Below are positions 24,471-32,286 of a DNA stretch of 39,250 nucleotides, in pieces (position 1 is the stretch's first letter; each line of letters begins with the position of its first letter). The translations under genes and the position numbers were made by a program. This DNA comes from Actinomadura sp. KC06 (lineage in GTDB: Bacteria > Actinomycetota > Actinomycetes > Streptosporangiales > Streptosporangiaceae), in assembly GCF_004348735.1 (NCBI RefSeq), contig NZ_SMKT01000085.1, positions 1 through 39,250 on the forward strand. Reading direction: 5' to 3'. Below the pieces are notes generated by a model. That model did not search any database. It was not told where the DNA came from and saw only the letters and a program-made list of their open reading frames with translations.

Positions 24471-24704
24471 GGCAGGAACCAGGCATCCGACCACCCGGCG
24501 CGCGACGCCGGCGTGGTGACAGGCGCGGAGACCGAACGCAAAGTTCACTGCGCCCGGAGCCGTGGTGCACGCCGGGATCAGCCGACCGGCGCGCACCTCG
24601 TCTTCGCGGACCCTCCCGCCCGTCCTCGCCGGCCCCGGCCGCCCAGGCCGCGCGCCCCAGACGCGACCGCGCCATGCGCGGTACACGGCCTGCGAGGAGG
24701 GCCC

Positions 24705-25517
24705 GTGAGCGGAAAGAAGAGCGATCCGGCGCCGGATCGCACCGAACTGACCGGCGCCCTCGGCGTCGACGTGAGCGCCGAGCTGCTCGAACGCGCGCTG
24801 ACGCACCGTTCGTACGCGTACGAGAACGGCGGCCTGCCCACCAACGAGCGCCTGGAGTTCCTCGGAGACTCGGTGCTGGGCCTCGTCGTCACCGACACCC
24901 TGTTCCGCGGCCACCCCGACCTGCCGGAGGGGCAGCTCGCCAAGCTGCGCGCCGCCGTCGTCAACATGCGCGCCCTCGCGGGCGTCGCCCGCGGTCTCGG
25001 CGTCGGCGCCCACATCCGGCTCGGCCGCGGCGAGGAGGGCACCGGGGGCCGCGACAAGGCCTCGATCCTCGCCGACACGCTGGAGGCGCTGATCGGAGCC
25101 GTCTACCTGGACCGCGGGCTGGACGAGGCGTCCGCGCTGGTGCACCGGCTCTTCGACGCGCTGATCGCCCGTTCGGCGGGCCTCGGCGCGGGCCTGGACT
25201 GGAAGACCTCGCTGCAGGAGCTCACCGCGGTGGAGGAGCTCGGCGTCCCCGAGTACCACGTCGCCGAGAGCGGTCCCGACCACCAGAAGACGTTCCGCGC
25301 GTCCGTGCGGGTCGGCGGCCGGACGTATGGGTCCGGTGAGGGCCGCAGCAAGAAGGAGGCCGAGCAGCACGCCGCCGAGGCCGCCTGGAACGAGATCCGC
25401 GAGATCGTCGTCCAGCGGGACGCCCCCGGCCAGGCGCAGTCGGCCGCCGCCGAGCGCGACGGCCAGGGCCGGACCACCGATGAGCAGGCCGGACAGGCGG
25501 CCCAGGCCGGTGCCTGA
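24705..25517 (+). CDS. rnc: Ribonuclease III
   Basis: 270 residues. Cuts double-stranded RNA in rRNA and mRNA processing. Catalytic domain signature NERLEFLGDSVLG (E51, D55) and the second acidic cluster DTLEALIGAVYLD; double-stranded-RNA-binding domain about 170-240 (DWKTSLQELTAVEELG...SKKEAEQHAAEAAW). The final 25 residues are a disordered Q/A/E tail. GTG 24705 has GAGGAGG 6 bases upstream; the long open frame before it is not coding. It overlaps mutM by 8 bases. Confidence 0.96.
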   Translation: MSGKKSDPAPDRTELTGALGVDVSAELLERALTHRSYAYENGGLPTNERLEFLGDSVLGLVVTDTLFRGHPDLPEGQLAKLRAAVVNMRALAGVARGLGVGAHIRLGRGEEGTGGRDKASILADTLEALIGAVYLDRGLDEASALVHRLFDALIARSAGLGAGLDWKTSLQELTAVEELGVPEYHVAESGPDHQKTFRASVRVGGRTYGSGEGRSKKEAEQHAAEAAWNEIREIVVQRDAPGQAQSAAAERDGQGRTTDEQAGQAAQAGA

Positions 25518-26403
25518 GCTTCCCGAGGTCGAGGTCGTCCGGCGGGGCATGGACCGGTTCACGACGGGCCGCACCATCGCGTCCGCCGAGGTCCTGCACC
25601 CGCGGGCGGTGCGCCGCCACGACGCGGGTCCCGCCGACTTCGCCGGACGCCTCGCCGGACGCACCGTCCTGCCGCCCCGCCGCCGCGGCAAGTACCTGTG
25701 GCTGCCCCTGCGCGCCGGCGGGGACGGGGCGCCTGAGGAGGCGCTCCTGGCCCACCTCGGGATGAGTGGCCAGCTGCTCGTCGGCGAGCCGGACCGGGAG
25801 CGCGAGAAGCATCTGCGGGTCCGGATCGTCTTCGCCGACGGCGGCCTCGACCTGCGCTTCGTCGACCAGCGGACGTTCGGGCACCTCATGGTCACCGACC
25901 TGGCGCCGGACAAGGTCGACGGCTCGGGGCTCGTCCCGGAGCCGATCGTCCACATCGCCGCCGACCCGCTGGAGGACGCCTTCGACGCGGAGGCGTTCTT
26001 CCGCGCCCTCCGCCGCCGCAGGACCGGGATCAAACGGGCGCTGCTCGACCAGTCGCTGATCAGCGGCGTCGGCAACATCTACGCCGACGAGGCGCTGTGG
26101 CGGGCGAGGCTGCACTGGGCGCGGCCGACCGAGACGATGACCCGGGCGGAGGCCGCGCGGCTTCTGGAGGCCGCTCAGGACGTCATGGGCGCCGCCCTGG
26201 CGGTCGGCGGCACGTCGTTCGACAGGCTCTACGTCAACGTGAACGGCGAGAGCGGCTACTTCGAGCGCTCGCTGGACGCCTACGGCAGGCGGGACGAGCC
26301 GTGCCGCCGCTGCGGGACGCCCATCCGCCGGGACGAGTTCATGAACCGTTCGTCCTACAGCTGCCCCGTGTGCCAGCCGCGCCCGCGGCGGGCACGGTAC
26401 TAG
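25510..26403 (+). CDS. mutM: Formamidopyrimidine-DNA glycosylase
   Basis: 297 residues. Removes oxidised purines such as 8-oxoguanine. Catalytic N-terminus after Met removal is P-E-L-P-E-V (P2, E3). Lysine K61 in RRGKYLW matches the conserved beta-elimination lysine. H2TH region GVGNIYADEALW. C-terminal zinc finger CRRC...CPVC with the QxxC-type end. GTG 25510 lies inside the 3' end of rnc, so it is translationally coupled. Confidence 0.96.
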   Translation: MPELPEVEVVRRGMDRFTTGRTIASAEVLHPRAVRRHDAGPADFAGRLAGRTVLPPRRRGKYLWLPLRAGGDGAPEEALLAHLGMSGQLLVGEPDREREKHLRVRIVFADGGLDLRFVDQRTFGHLMVTDLAPDKVDGSGLVPEPIVHIAADPLEDAFDAEAFFRALRRRRTGIKRALLDQSLISGVGNIYADEALWRARLHWARPTETMTRAEAARLLEAAQDVMGAALAVGGTSFDRLYVNVNGESGYFERSLDAYGRRDEPCRRCGTPIRRDEFMNRSSYSCPVCQPRPRRARY

Positions 26404-26415
26404 GGCGGCGGATCG

Positions 26416-26736
26416 ATGACCGGAACGGGGGACGCGATGGACGCCGGCGACGAGACGGTGCGGCTGACGGCCTGGGTGCGCGGCCGCGTCCAGGGAGTCG
26501 GTTTCCGCTGGTGGGTGCGGGCGCGGGCGCTGGAGCTCGGCCTGGCCGGCAGCGCCACCAACCTGCCCGACGGGCGCGTGGAGGTCGTCGCCGAAGGCCC
26601 CTGGGCCAAGTGCCGCCGGCTCCTGGACCTGCTGGGCGGCGACGACGCGGACCCGGCCCGTCCGGGGAAGGTCACCGGCGTCACCGAGCGTTGGACCGCG
26701 CCACGCGGCGAGGCGCCCGGTTTCCACGAGCGGTGA
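26416..26736 (+). CDS. Acylphosphatase
   Basis: 106 residues. Hydrolyses acyl-phosphate bonds. Motif VRGRVQGVGFRWWV, with catalytic Arg 31, and SATNLPDG, with catalytic Asn 49. It sits 12 bases after mutM, as in many actinobacterial mutM-acyP-smc regions. ATG 26416 has GGCGGA upstream; ATG 26437 is possible and would give 99 residues. Confidence 0.92.
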   Translation: MTGTGDAMDAGDETVRLTAWVRGRVQGVGFRWWVRARALELGLAGSATNLPDGRVEVVAEGPWAKCRRLLDLLGGDDADPARPGKVTGVTERWTAPRGEAPGFHER

Positions 26737-26914
26737 CGGGGTAGGGACCTCTGGTTTATACCTGCTAAACTAGTAGAGGAAGGTTGTTACCGGCCTGTGA
26801 TGTGCGTCTTGACCAGGACACCGGCCGGTGCGACTCTAGACGATACGCGCACCGACTTCAGCAGATTCTCGTGCGCGATCCCTGCTGGTTACTCAGCGTG
26901 GAGGACCCTTAGTC

Positions 26915-27112
26915 ATGGCGAAGGCTCTACTCGGCCACGTCGGCGGTCCCGACCCCCGGATGGTCGCGGAGATGCGGCGCCTTCAGCAGCGCGTACGTGA
27001 TCTGGAAGCCGAGCTCGTACGGCTCCAGGCGGAGAACGACGCGCTTGCGACGGCGACGGACGACGATGTGATGTCGCTTCCGGTGAAGGACCGTGAACCG
27101 GCGCTGACCTGA
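26915..27112 (+). CDS. Conserved small coiled-coil protein upstream of smc
   Basis: 65 residues: AKALLGHVGGPDPRMVAEMRRLQQRVRDLEAELVRLQAENDAL then an acidic tail ending EPALT. Heptads of L/M/V between 18 and 47 predict a coiled coil. A nearly identical small protein lies at this place in Streptomyces. Function unknown; possibly a small structural or chromosome-associated partner. GTGGAGGACC lies upstream of ATG 26915. The 178-base gap before it holds an AT-rich patch (26757-26778) that may be its promoter. A terminator follows directly. Confidence 0.85.
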   Translation: MAKALLGHVGGPDPRMVAEMRRLQQRVRDLEAELVRLQAENDALATATDDDVMSLPVKDREPALT

Positions 27113-27139
27113 TCGGCGCCCGCTTCTCAAGAGTGAACA

Positions 27140-27162
27140 GGGACGCCGCCACTCGGCGTCCC
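27140..27162 (+). terminator. Rho-independent-type terminator after the small coiled-coil gene
   Basis: GGGACGCCG (27140-27148) and CGGCGTCCC (27154-27162) form a perfect 9-bp stem with a 5-base loop, followed by TTAGTTAT. Confidence 0.85.
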
Positions 27163-27667
27163 TTAGTTATGCCGTGTTGGCCCAGGGGGGCGACCCCCTG
27201 GAACCCCTGTCGCGAGCCGGTCGATCCTCACGCCACGGTGCGGGTTTCCGTGACCGTGCGGGTTTGTGATCGTGGCGCTGCGGTCGCCCGGCTCGTCGGG
27301 TCGTGCGATCTCCGGCGCTGGGGCGCCTCCGGCCCCACGACCCGTGACCCCGGCTTAGGCACAGCCCAAGCAGGCAAAACCTGACCCGTCCAGGTATGGA
27401 CGCAGTCGCCGTTCACCCATTTCTGGGAACCGGGGACATCCGCCATTTCCGCGCACCCCCGCGCCGCCCCCTCCGATACCAGTCAAGATTCGGTCAACCC
27501 CGACCCTTTTTCGGTTTGTCCGACCCTGACGGTTTTGTGGCAATTGCTGGCATCGGGGGTACCCGAACGTCCGCGAAGACCACCGTCACCCGCAGCAGCG
27601 CGCACTGCGCAACCAATAGACGCACCCACCTCAGCCACCACCCCAGCCACGCACAGACCCAAACAGT
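27163..27667. other. Non-coding, structure-rich gap before the smc repeat
   Basis: No credible gene. A perfect 8-bp hairpin with a GCGA tetraloop sits at 27182-27201. A duplicated (A)CGTGCGGGTTT segment at about 27236-27265 is flanked by CGCCACG/CGTGGCG. A TGGGGC/GCCCCA hairpin lies near 27319. The stretch 27450-27560 is AT-richer and could hold the smc promoter, but no clear -35/-10 pair is seen. Confidence 0.5.
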
Positions 27668-27810
27668 CGCGATCGCGTCCGAAGGCAGGTTCGAGCGAAG
27701 CGAGAACCTGATCGCGCAGCGAGCCGCCAGGCGAGCCGGAGCGATGCCAGCGATCGCACAGCGTTGCTCGACGATGGAGGGCCGCCAAGGCCCGAAGGAG
27801 GAGAGAAACG
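27668..27810 (-). repeat. Dispersed intergenic repeat, copy 1 (upstream of smc)
   Basis: About 143 bp, the reverse complement of which matches 34167-34380. Shared blocks include CTCCTCCTTCGG, CCTCCATCGTCG, GCGATCGCTG and a run of over 30 identical bases around GGCGGCTCGCTGCGCGATCA. An internal hairpin CAGGTTC/GAACCTG (27686-27710) is kept in both copies. The copy ends about 65 bases before the smc start. Confidence 0.85.
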
Positions 27811-27876
27811 CAGTAAACCCAGTATCGTTCGACGGATGTTGTCGGCCCGTGTGTGGAGGAGGGGGACGGGGAGCGC

Positions 27877-30800
27877 GTGTATCTGAAGAATCTGACGTTG
27901 CGCGGCTTCAAGTCCTTCGCGTCGTCCACCACGTTGAAGTTCGAGCCGGGCATCACGGCCGTGGTGGGGCCTAACGGATCGGGCAAGTCGAACGTCGTGG
28001 ACGCGCTGGCCTGGGTGATGGGGGAGCAGGGCGCGAAGTCGCTGCGCGGCGGCAAGATGGAGGACGTCATCTTCGCCGGTACCGCGAACCGGGCGCCGCT
28101 CGGGCGCGCCGAGGTCGTGCTGACGATCGACAACTCCGACGGCGCGCTGCCGATCGACTACACCGAGGTCACGATCAGCCGGCTGATGTTCCGGTCGGGG
28201 TCGAGCGAGTACGCGATCAACGGGGACGCGTGCCGGCTGCTGGACATCCAGGAGCTGTTGTCCGACTCGGGCATCGGCCGCGAGATGCACGTGATCATCG
28301 GGCAGGGGCAGCTCGACCGCGTCCTGCATTCGGGTCCTGAGGGGCGCCGGGCGGTGATCGAGGAGGCCGCGGGCGTCCTCAAGCACCGCAAGCGGAAGGA
28401 GAAGGCGCTCCGCAAGCTGGACGCGATGCAGGGCAACCTGACGCGCGTCCAGGACCTGACCGGTGAGCTGAGGCGACAGCTGAAGCCGCTGGGCAGGCAG
28501 GCGGAGATCGCGCGCAAGGCCGCCGTCATCCAGGCCGACCTGCGGGACGCGCGGCTCAGGCTGCTGGCGGACGACCTCGTCACGCTGCGGACGAAGCTGG
28601 ATCAGGAGGCCGCGGACGAGGCCGCGATCCGGGAGCGCCGCACGGAGACGGAGCGGGCGCTGGCGGAGGCGCAGCAGCGCGAGGGCGTGCTGGAGGCGGA
28701 GGAGGCCGAGCAGGCGCCGAGGCTCGCGCAGGTGCAGGACACGTGGTTCCAGCTGTCGGCGTTGAAGGAGCGGCTGCGCGGCGTCGCGGACCTCGCGGCC
28801 GAGCGGCACCGGAATGCGGCCGAGGCGCGCGAGGAGGAGCGGCGCGGGCGCGATCCCGAGGACATGGAGCGCGAGGCGGCCGAGATCCGCGAGCAGGAGG
28901 AGATGCTCCGGGCGGCGCTGGACGAGGCGCAGGACGGCCTGTCGCACGCGGTGGAGGAGCGGTCGGGCGCCGAGGAGGCCCTCGCGGCCGAGGAGCGCAG
29001 GCTGCAGGCCGCCGCGCGGGCGGCCGCCGACCGTCGCGAGGAGCTGGCCAGGCTGCGCGGACGCGTCGAGGCGCTGCGCAGCAAGGCGCAGGCCGGGCGG
29101 TCGGAGATCGGGCGGCTCGCCGAGGCGCGGGACGAGGCCGAGCAGCGCGCCGAGTCGGCGCGGGCCGAGTTCGAGGCGTTCGAGGCGGAGGTCGTCGAGG
29201 ATCCGGCGCTGGCGGCGGAGCACGAGGCCGTCCAGGAGGCGCTCGCCACCGCCAAGGACGCCGCCGAGTCGGCGCGGGCGGCGGTGGACGGTCCGCGCCG
29301 CGCGCTGAAGGAGGCCCGGACGTCCGTGGGCTCGGCCCGTTCGGCCGATCAGGCGGCGCAGAAGAAGGTCGCCGCGCTGCAGGCCCGGATCGAGGCCCTG
29401 AACCTGACGCTGTCCAGCGCCGCCGATGGCGGGGAGGCCCTGCTGTCGGCGGGTTCGGACGGCTCGCTCGACGGCGTTCTCGGGACGGTGGCGTCGCTGC
29501 TGAACGTCCGTCCCGGGTATGAGACGGCCGTCGCGGCGGCGCTCGGGAACGCAGCGGAGGCCATCGCCGTCGGTTCGCTCGACACCGCCGAGGCCGCGTT
29601 GGCACTGCTGCGCTCGCGCGATGCCGGACGGGCCGGGCTGCTCATCGGCGGGGGAGCGGCCGCGCCGTGGAACCGGGTCCCGGGCGTCGACTATGCGGTC
29701 GATGCGGTGAACGTGCCGGATTCTGTGCGTCCAGCGGTTGAGCATCTACTGCGTGATGTGGCCGTGGTGAACGACGTCCCAACAGCGGCTGCGCTCGTCC
29801 GTAGGGAAGCGTCTGTGCGAGCTGTTACCCGCGATGGCGAACTCGTGGGCGCGCACTGGGCGCAGGGTGGCGCGGCGGGCGGCGGGCAGAGTCTTCTGCA
29901 GATGCGCGCGACGCTCGATCAGGCCGCTGAGGACTTGGCCGCCGCCGAGACGGCGGCCGGCGCGGCAGCCGATGACCTCAGCGCGTCGATAGAGCGCGAG
30001 CAGGCTGCACAGGCGGCGCTGGAGGGCGCGGAAGCCGCCGCAGCCGAAGCCCAGTCGAGCGTGAACCAGGCCCAGGCGGAGCTTGACCGCGTCCGCGCGC
30101 GCTTGCGCGAGTTCGACGCGCAGGCCGCTCAGGAGGCCCAGCGCGCAGCCCGCCTGGAGGCCGATGTGCGTGCCGCCCGGGGCGAGGCGGAGCGGCTGAC
30201 CAAGGCGCTCGACGCGGCGAACGAGTCCCTGGAGCGCGACACCGAGGCGGCCGAGGAGCTCGCGATGCGGTTCGCCGAGTCGGAGGAGGCCGCGGAGGTC
30301 GCCGAGGAGGCCGGGCACGACACCGACGCCCGCGACGAGCTGAACGCCCGCTGCCAGGAGCTGCGCGCCGCCGAGATGGAGTCGCGGCTGACGGTCCGCA
30401 CCGCGGAGGAGCGCGTCCAGGCCATCGCCGGACGCGCCGACGCGCTGGAACGCGGCGCCCGCCGCGAACGCGAGGAACGCGCCCGCGCCGCGCAGCGCCG
30501 CGCCCGCCGCGAGCAGCAGGCCAGGGTCGCCGACGCCGTCCTCAAGGGCGCGCGGACGGCCCTGGAGCGCATCGAGCACTCCCTGGCCGCCGCCGTCCGG
30601 CGCAGGGAGGCCGCGGAGCAGGCCAAGGCCGCCCGCGAGGCCGAGGTGAAGGTCGTCCGGACGCAGGTGCGCGAGCTGTCCGGGACGCTCGAACGGCTCG
30701 TCAACGTCGTCCATGGAAACGAGGTCGCCCGCGCCGAACAACGGCTCCGGCTGGAGCAGTTCGAGCAGCGCGCACTGGAGGAGTTCGGCCTGGAGGTCGA

Positions 30801-31563
30801 GGCGCTGGTGTCGGAGTACGGGCCCGATCAGCCCGTCCCGCCCGACCATGAGAAAGACACCGGTCCGGACGGGGAGAATGGCGCTGTCGCACAGCCCGTC
30901 CCCTACGACAGGGCCGTCCAGGAAAAGCGCGCCAAAGTCGCGGAACGGCAGCTCAACCAGCTCGGCAAAGTCAATCCGCTGGCGCTGGAGGAGTTCGCCG
31001 CGCTGGAGGAGCGGCACGCGTTCCTGACCTCGCAACTGGAAGACCTGAAGAAGACCCAGCGGGAACTTCTCGGCCTCGTCAAAGAGGTGGACGAGCGCGT
31101 CCAGCAGGTGTTCGCCGCCGCCTACGACGACACCGCCCGCGAATTCGAACGCATTTTCGCCCGGCTGTTCCCCGGCGGGGAGGGCAGCCTGTCGCTGACC
31201 GAGCCGGACGACATGCTCACCACCGGCGTCGAGGTCGCGGCGCGCCCGCCCGGCAAGAAGGTCAAGCGGCTTTCGCTGCTGTCGGGCGGCGAGCGGTCCC
31301 TGGTCGCGATCGCGTTCCTCGTCGCCGTCTTCAAGGCCAGGCCCTCGCCGTTCTACGTCCTGGACGAGGTCGAGGCCGCGCTGGACGACACCAACACGCA
31401 GCGGCTCATCACCGTCTTCGAGGAGCTGCGCGAGTCGTCCCAGATCATCCTGATCACCCACCAGAAGCGGACGATGGAGGGCGCCGACGCCCTCTACGGC
31501 GTCAGCATGCGCGGCGACGGCGTCACCCAGGTCGTCAGCCAGCGGCTGCACGAGCACGCCTGA
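27877..31563 (+). CDS. smc: Chromosome segregation protein SMC
   Basis: 1228 residues. ATPase of the condensin complex. N-terminal YLKNLTLRGFKSFASSTTL, Walker A GPNGSGKSN (31-39), Q-loop region and SGIGREMHVIIGQGQLD. Long coiled coil rich in A/E/R, hinge about 525-650 (LDGVLGTVASLLNVRPGYE), return coil, then C-terminal signature LSGGERS (about 1137) and Walker B YVLDEVEAALDD. GTG 27877 matches the conserved actinobacterial start and has GGGGAG; GTG 27853 would add eight residues. ScpA/ScpB are not nearby. Within the hinge and early return coil (about 29700-30130) codons are less G/C-biased. Confidence 0.97.
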   Translation: MYLKNLTLRGFKSFASSTTLKFEPGITAVVGPNGSGKSNVVDALAWVMGEQGAKSLRGGKMEDVIFAGTANRAPLGRAEVVLTIDNSDGALPIDYTEVTISRLMFRSGSSEYAINGDACRLLDIQELLSDSGIGREMHVIIGQGQLDRVLHSGPEGRRAVIEEAAGVLKHRKRKEKALRKLDAMQGNLTRVQDLTGELRRQLKPLGRQAEIARKAAVIQADLRDARLRLLADDLVTLRTKLDQEAADEAAIRERRTETERALAEAQQREGVLEAEEAEQAPRLAQVQDTWFQLSALKERLRGVADLAAERHRNAAEAREEERRGRDPEDMEREAAEIREQEEMLRAALDEAQDGLSHAVEERSGAEEALAAEERRLQAAARAAADRREELARLRGRVEALRSKAQAGRSEIGRLAEARDEAEQRAESARAEFEAFEAEVVEDPALAAEHEAVQEALATAKDAAESARAAVDGPRRALKEARTSVGSARSADQAAQKKVAALQARIEALNLTLSSAADGGEALLSAGSDGSLDGVLGTVASLLNVRPGYETAVAAALGNAAEAIAVGSLDTAEAALALLRSRDAGRAGLLIGGGAAAPWNRVPGVDYAVDAVNVPDSVRPAVEHLLRDVAVVNDVPTAAALVRREASVRAVTRDGELVGAHWAQGGAAGGGQSLLQMRATLDQAAEDLAAAETAAGAAADDLSASIEREQAAQAALEGAEAAAAEAQSSVNQAQAELDRVRARLREFDAQAAQEAQRAARLEADVRAARGEAERLTKALDAANESLERDTEAAEELAMRFAESEEAAEVAEEAGHDTDARDELNARCQELRAAEMESRLTVRTAEERVQAIAGRADALERGARREREERARAAQRRARREQQARVADAVLKGARTALERIEHSLAAAVRRREAAEQAKAAREAEVKVVRTQVRELSGTLERLVNVVHGNEVARAEQRLRLEQFEQRALEEFGLEVEALVSEYGPDQPVPPDHEKDTGPDGENGAVAQPVPYDRAVQEKRAKVAERQLNQLGKVNPLALEEFAALEERHAFLTSQLEDLKKTQRELLGLVKEVDERVQQVFAAAYDDTAREFERIFARLFPGGEGSLSLTEPDDMLTTGVEVAARPPGKKVKRLSLLSGGERSLVAIAFLVAVFKARPSPFYVLDEVEAALDDTNTQRLITVFEELRESSQIILITHQKRTMEGADALYGVSMRGDGVTQVVSQRLHEHA

Positions 31564-31866
31564 ATTCCCCTATCGCGGTGATATCCGCCACCTTTCCCTG
31601 GAACGTTACATCGTCCGGTGGTCCATATTTCGGACGGTCCCGGGATCTGGTCCGCCGTATTTTCGGCGTCCTATAACGGTTTGGCACGGGGTCATTTGCG
31701 CCGGTAACAGGATGGTCCGTGCGGCCAAGATGCACTGAACGTGACGGCGCGGCGACGCTCACGGACTTGTGTGCCTTGGACCCATCCACTACGCATAGGC
31801 ACCGTGGTTCTCCGGCTCCCCCTTGCCGGGCACCCCCGTCCGGTGCGGAGAACCGCTGGAAGGGTG
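31564..31866. other. Gap between smc and the globin pair
   Basis: No gene. The region 31564-31740 is AT-richer than its surroundings, with TATAAC at 31673 and TTGGCA/TAACAG (18 apart) as weak promoter candidates for the globins. An inverted repeat with 9-bp arms lies at 31806-31854. No clear smc terminator is seen. Confidence 0.4.
31806..31854. promoter_or_regulatory. Long-spaced inverted repeat before the globin gene
   Basis: GGTTCTCCG (31806-31814) and CGGAGAACC (31846-31854) are perfect 9-bp complements separated by 31 GC-rich bases. The right arm ends 12 bases before the globin ATG, close to its ribosome-binding site, so the stem could affect translation or mark a repressor site. Confidence 0.45.
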
Positions 31867-32280
31867 ATGCCCGTGGACCCGCAGAAACTCAAAGACAATT
31901 TCGCCCTGGTGGCCGTGAACGGCATGGACGTCGCCGAATATTTCTACGCGGACCTTTTCGCGCGGGAACCGCAGCTCAGGTCGATGTTCCCGGCCGGGAT
32001 GACCGGGCAGCACGAGATGCTCCTCGGCGCCCTGTCCCAGATCGTCTCGACCGTCGACGACGAGGACCGGCTCGTCCCGTTCCTGCGGGACCTCGGCCGC
32101 CGGCACCACGGCTTCGGCGTCGTCGCCGAGCACTACGCGCCCGTCGGCGCCAGCCTCATCGCCACCCTCGCCTACTTCAGCGGGCCCGCCTGGACGGAGG
32201 ACCTCGAACACGACTGGACGGCCGCCTACGGCCTCGTCGCCAAGGTCATGTCCGAGGCCGCCGCGGAGCTCGTCTCCTGA
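31867..32280 (+). CDS. Single-domain haemoglobin (flavohaemoglobin-type globin)
   Basis: 137 residues. Globin fold with B10 Tyr 27 (EYFYADLF), E7 Gln 48, proximal His 80 (GRRHHGFGV) and EHYAPVGASL, the residue set of flavohaemoglobins that dioxygenate nitric oxide. It lacks a reductase domain. It is about 60% identical by eye to the globin half of the next protein, so the pair arose by duplication. ATG 31867 follows GGAAGGG. The stop is 6 bases before the next start. Likely O2/NO binding, perhaps reduced by a partner in trans. Confidence 0.9.
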   Translation: MPVDPQKLKDNFALVAVNGMDVAEYFYADLFAREPQLRSMFPAGMTGQHEMLLGALSQIVSTVDDEDRLVPFLRDLGRRHHGFGVVAEHYAPVGASLIATLAYFSGPAWTEDLEHDWTAAYGLVAKVMSEAAAELVS

Positions 32281-32286
32281 TACGAC

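Noticed and set aside
22872..24704. Long plus-strand frame leading into RNase III
   Set aside because: It overlaps coaD, yceD and rpmF in another frame; rnc has its own GTG with a strong SD.
27396..27974. 192-codon frame over the repeat upstream of smc
   Set aside because: It consists mostly of the dispersed repeat and overlaps the smc start. The same peptide-like string in the other copy reflects DNA repeat identity, not a protein family.
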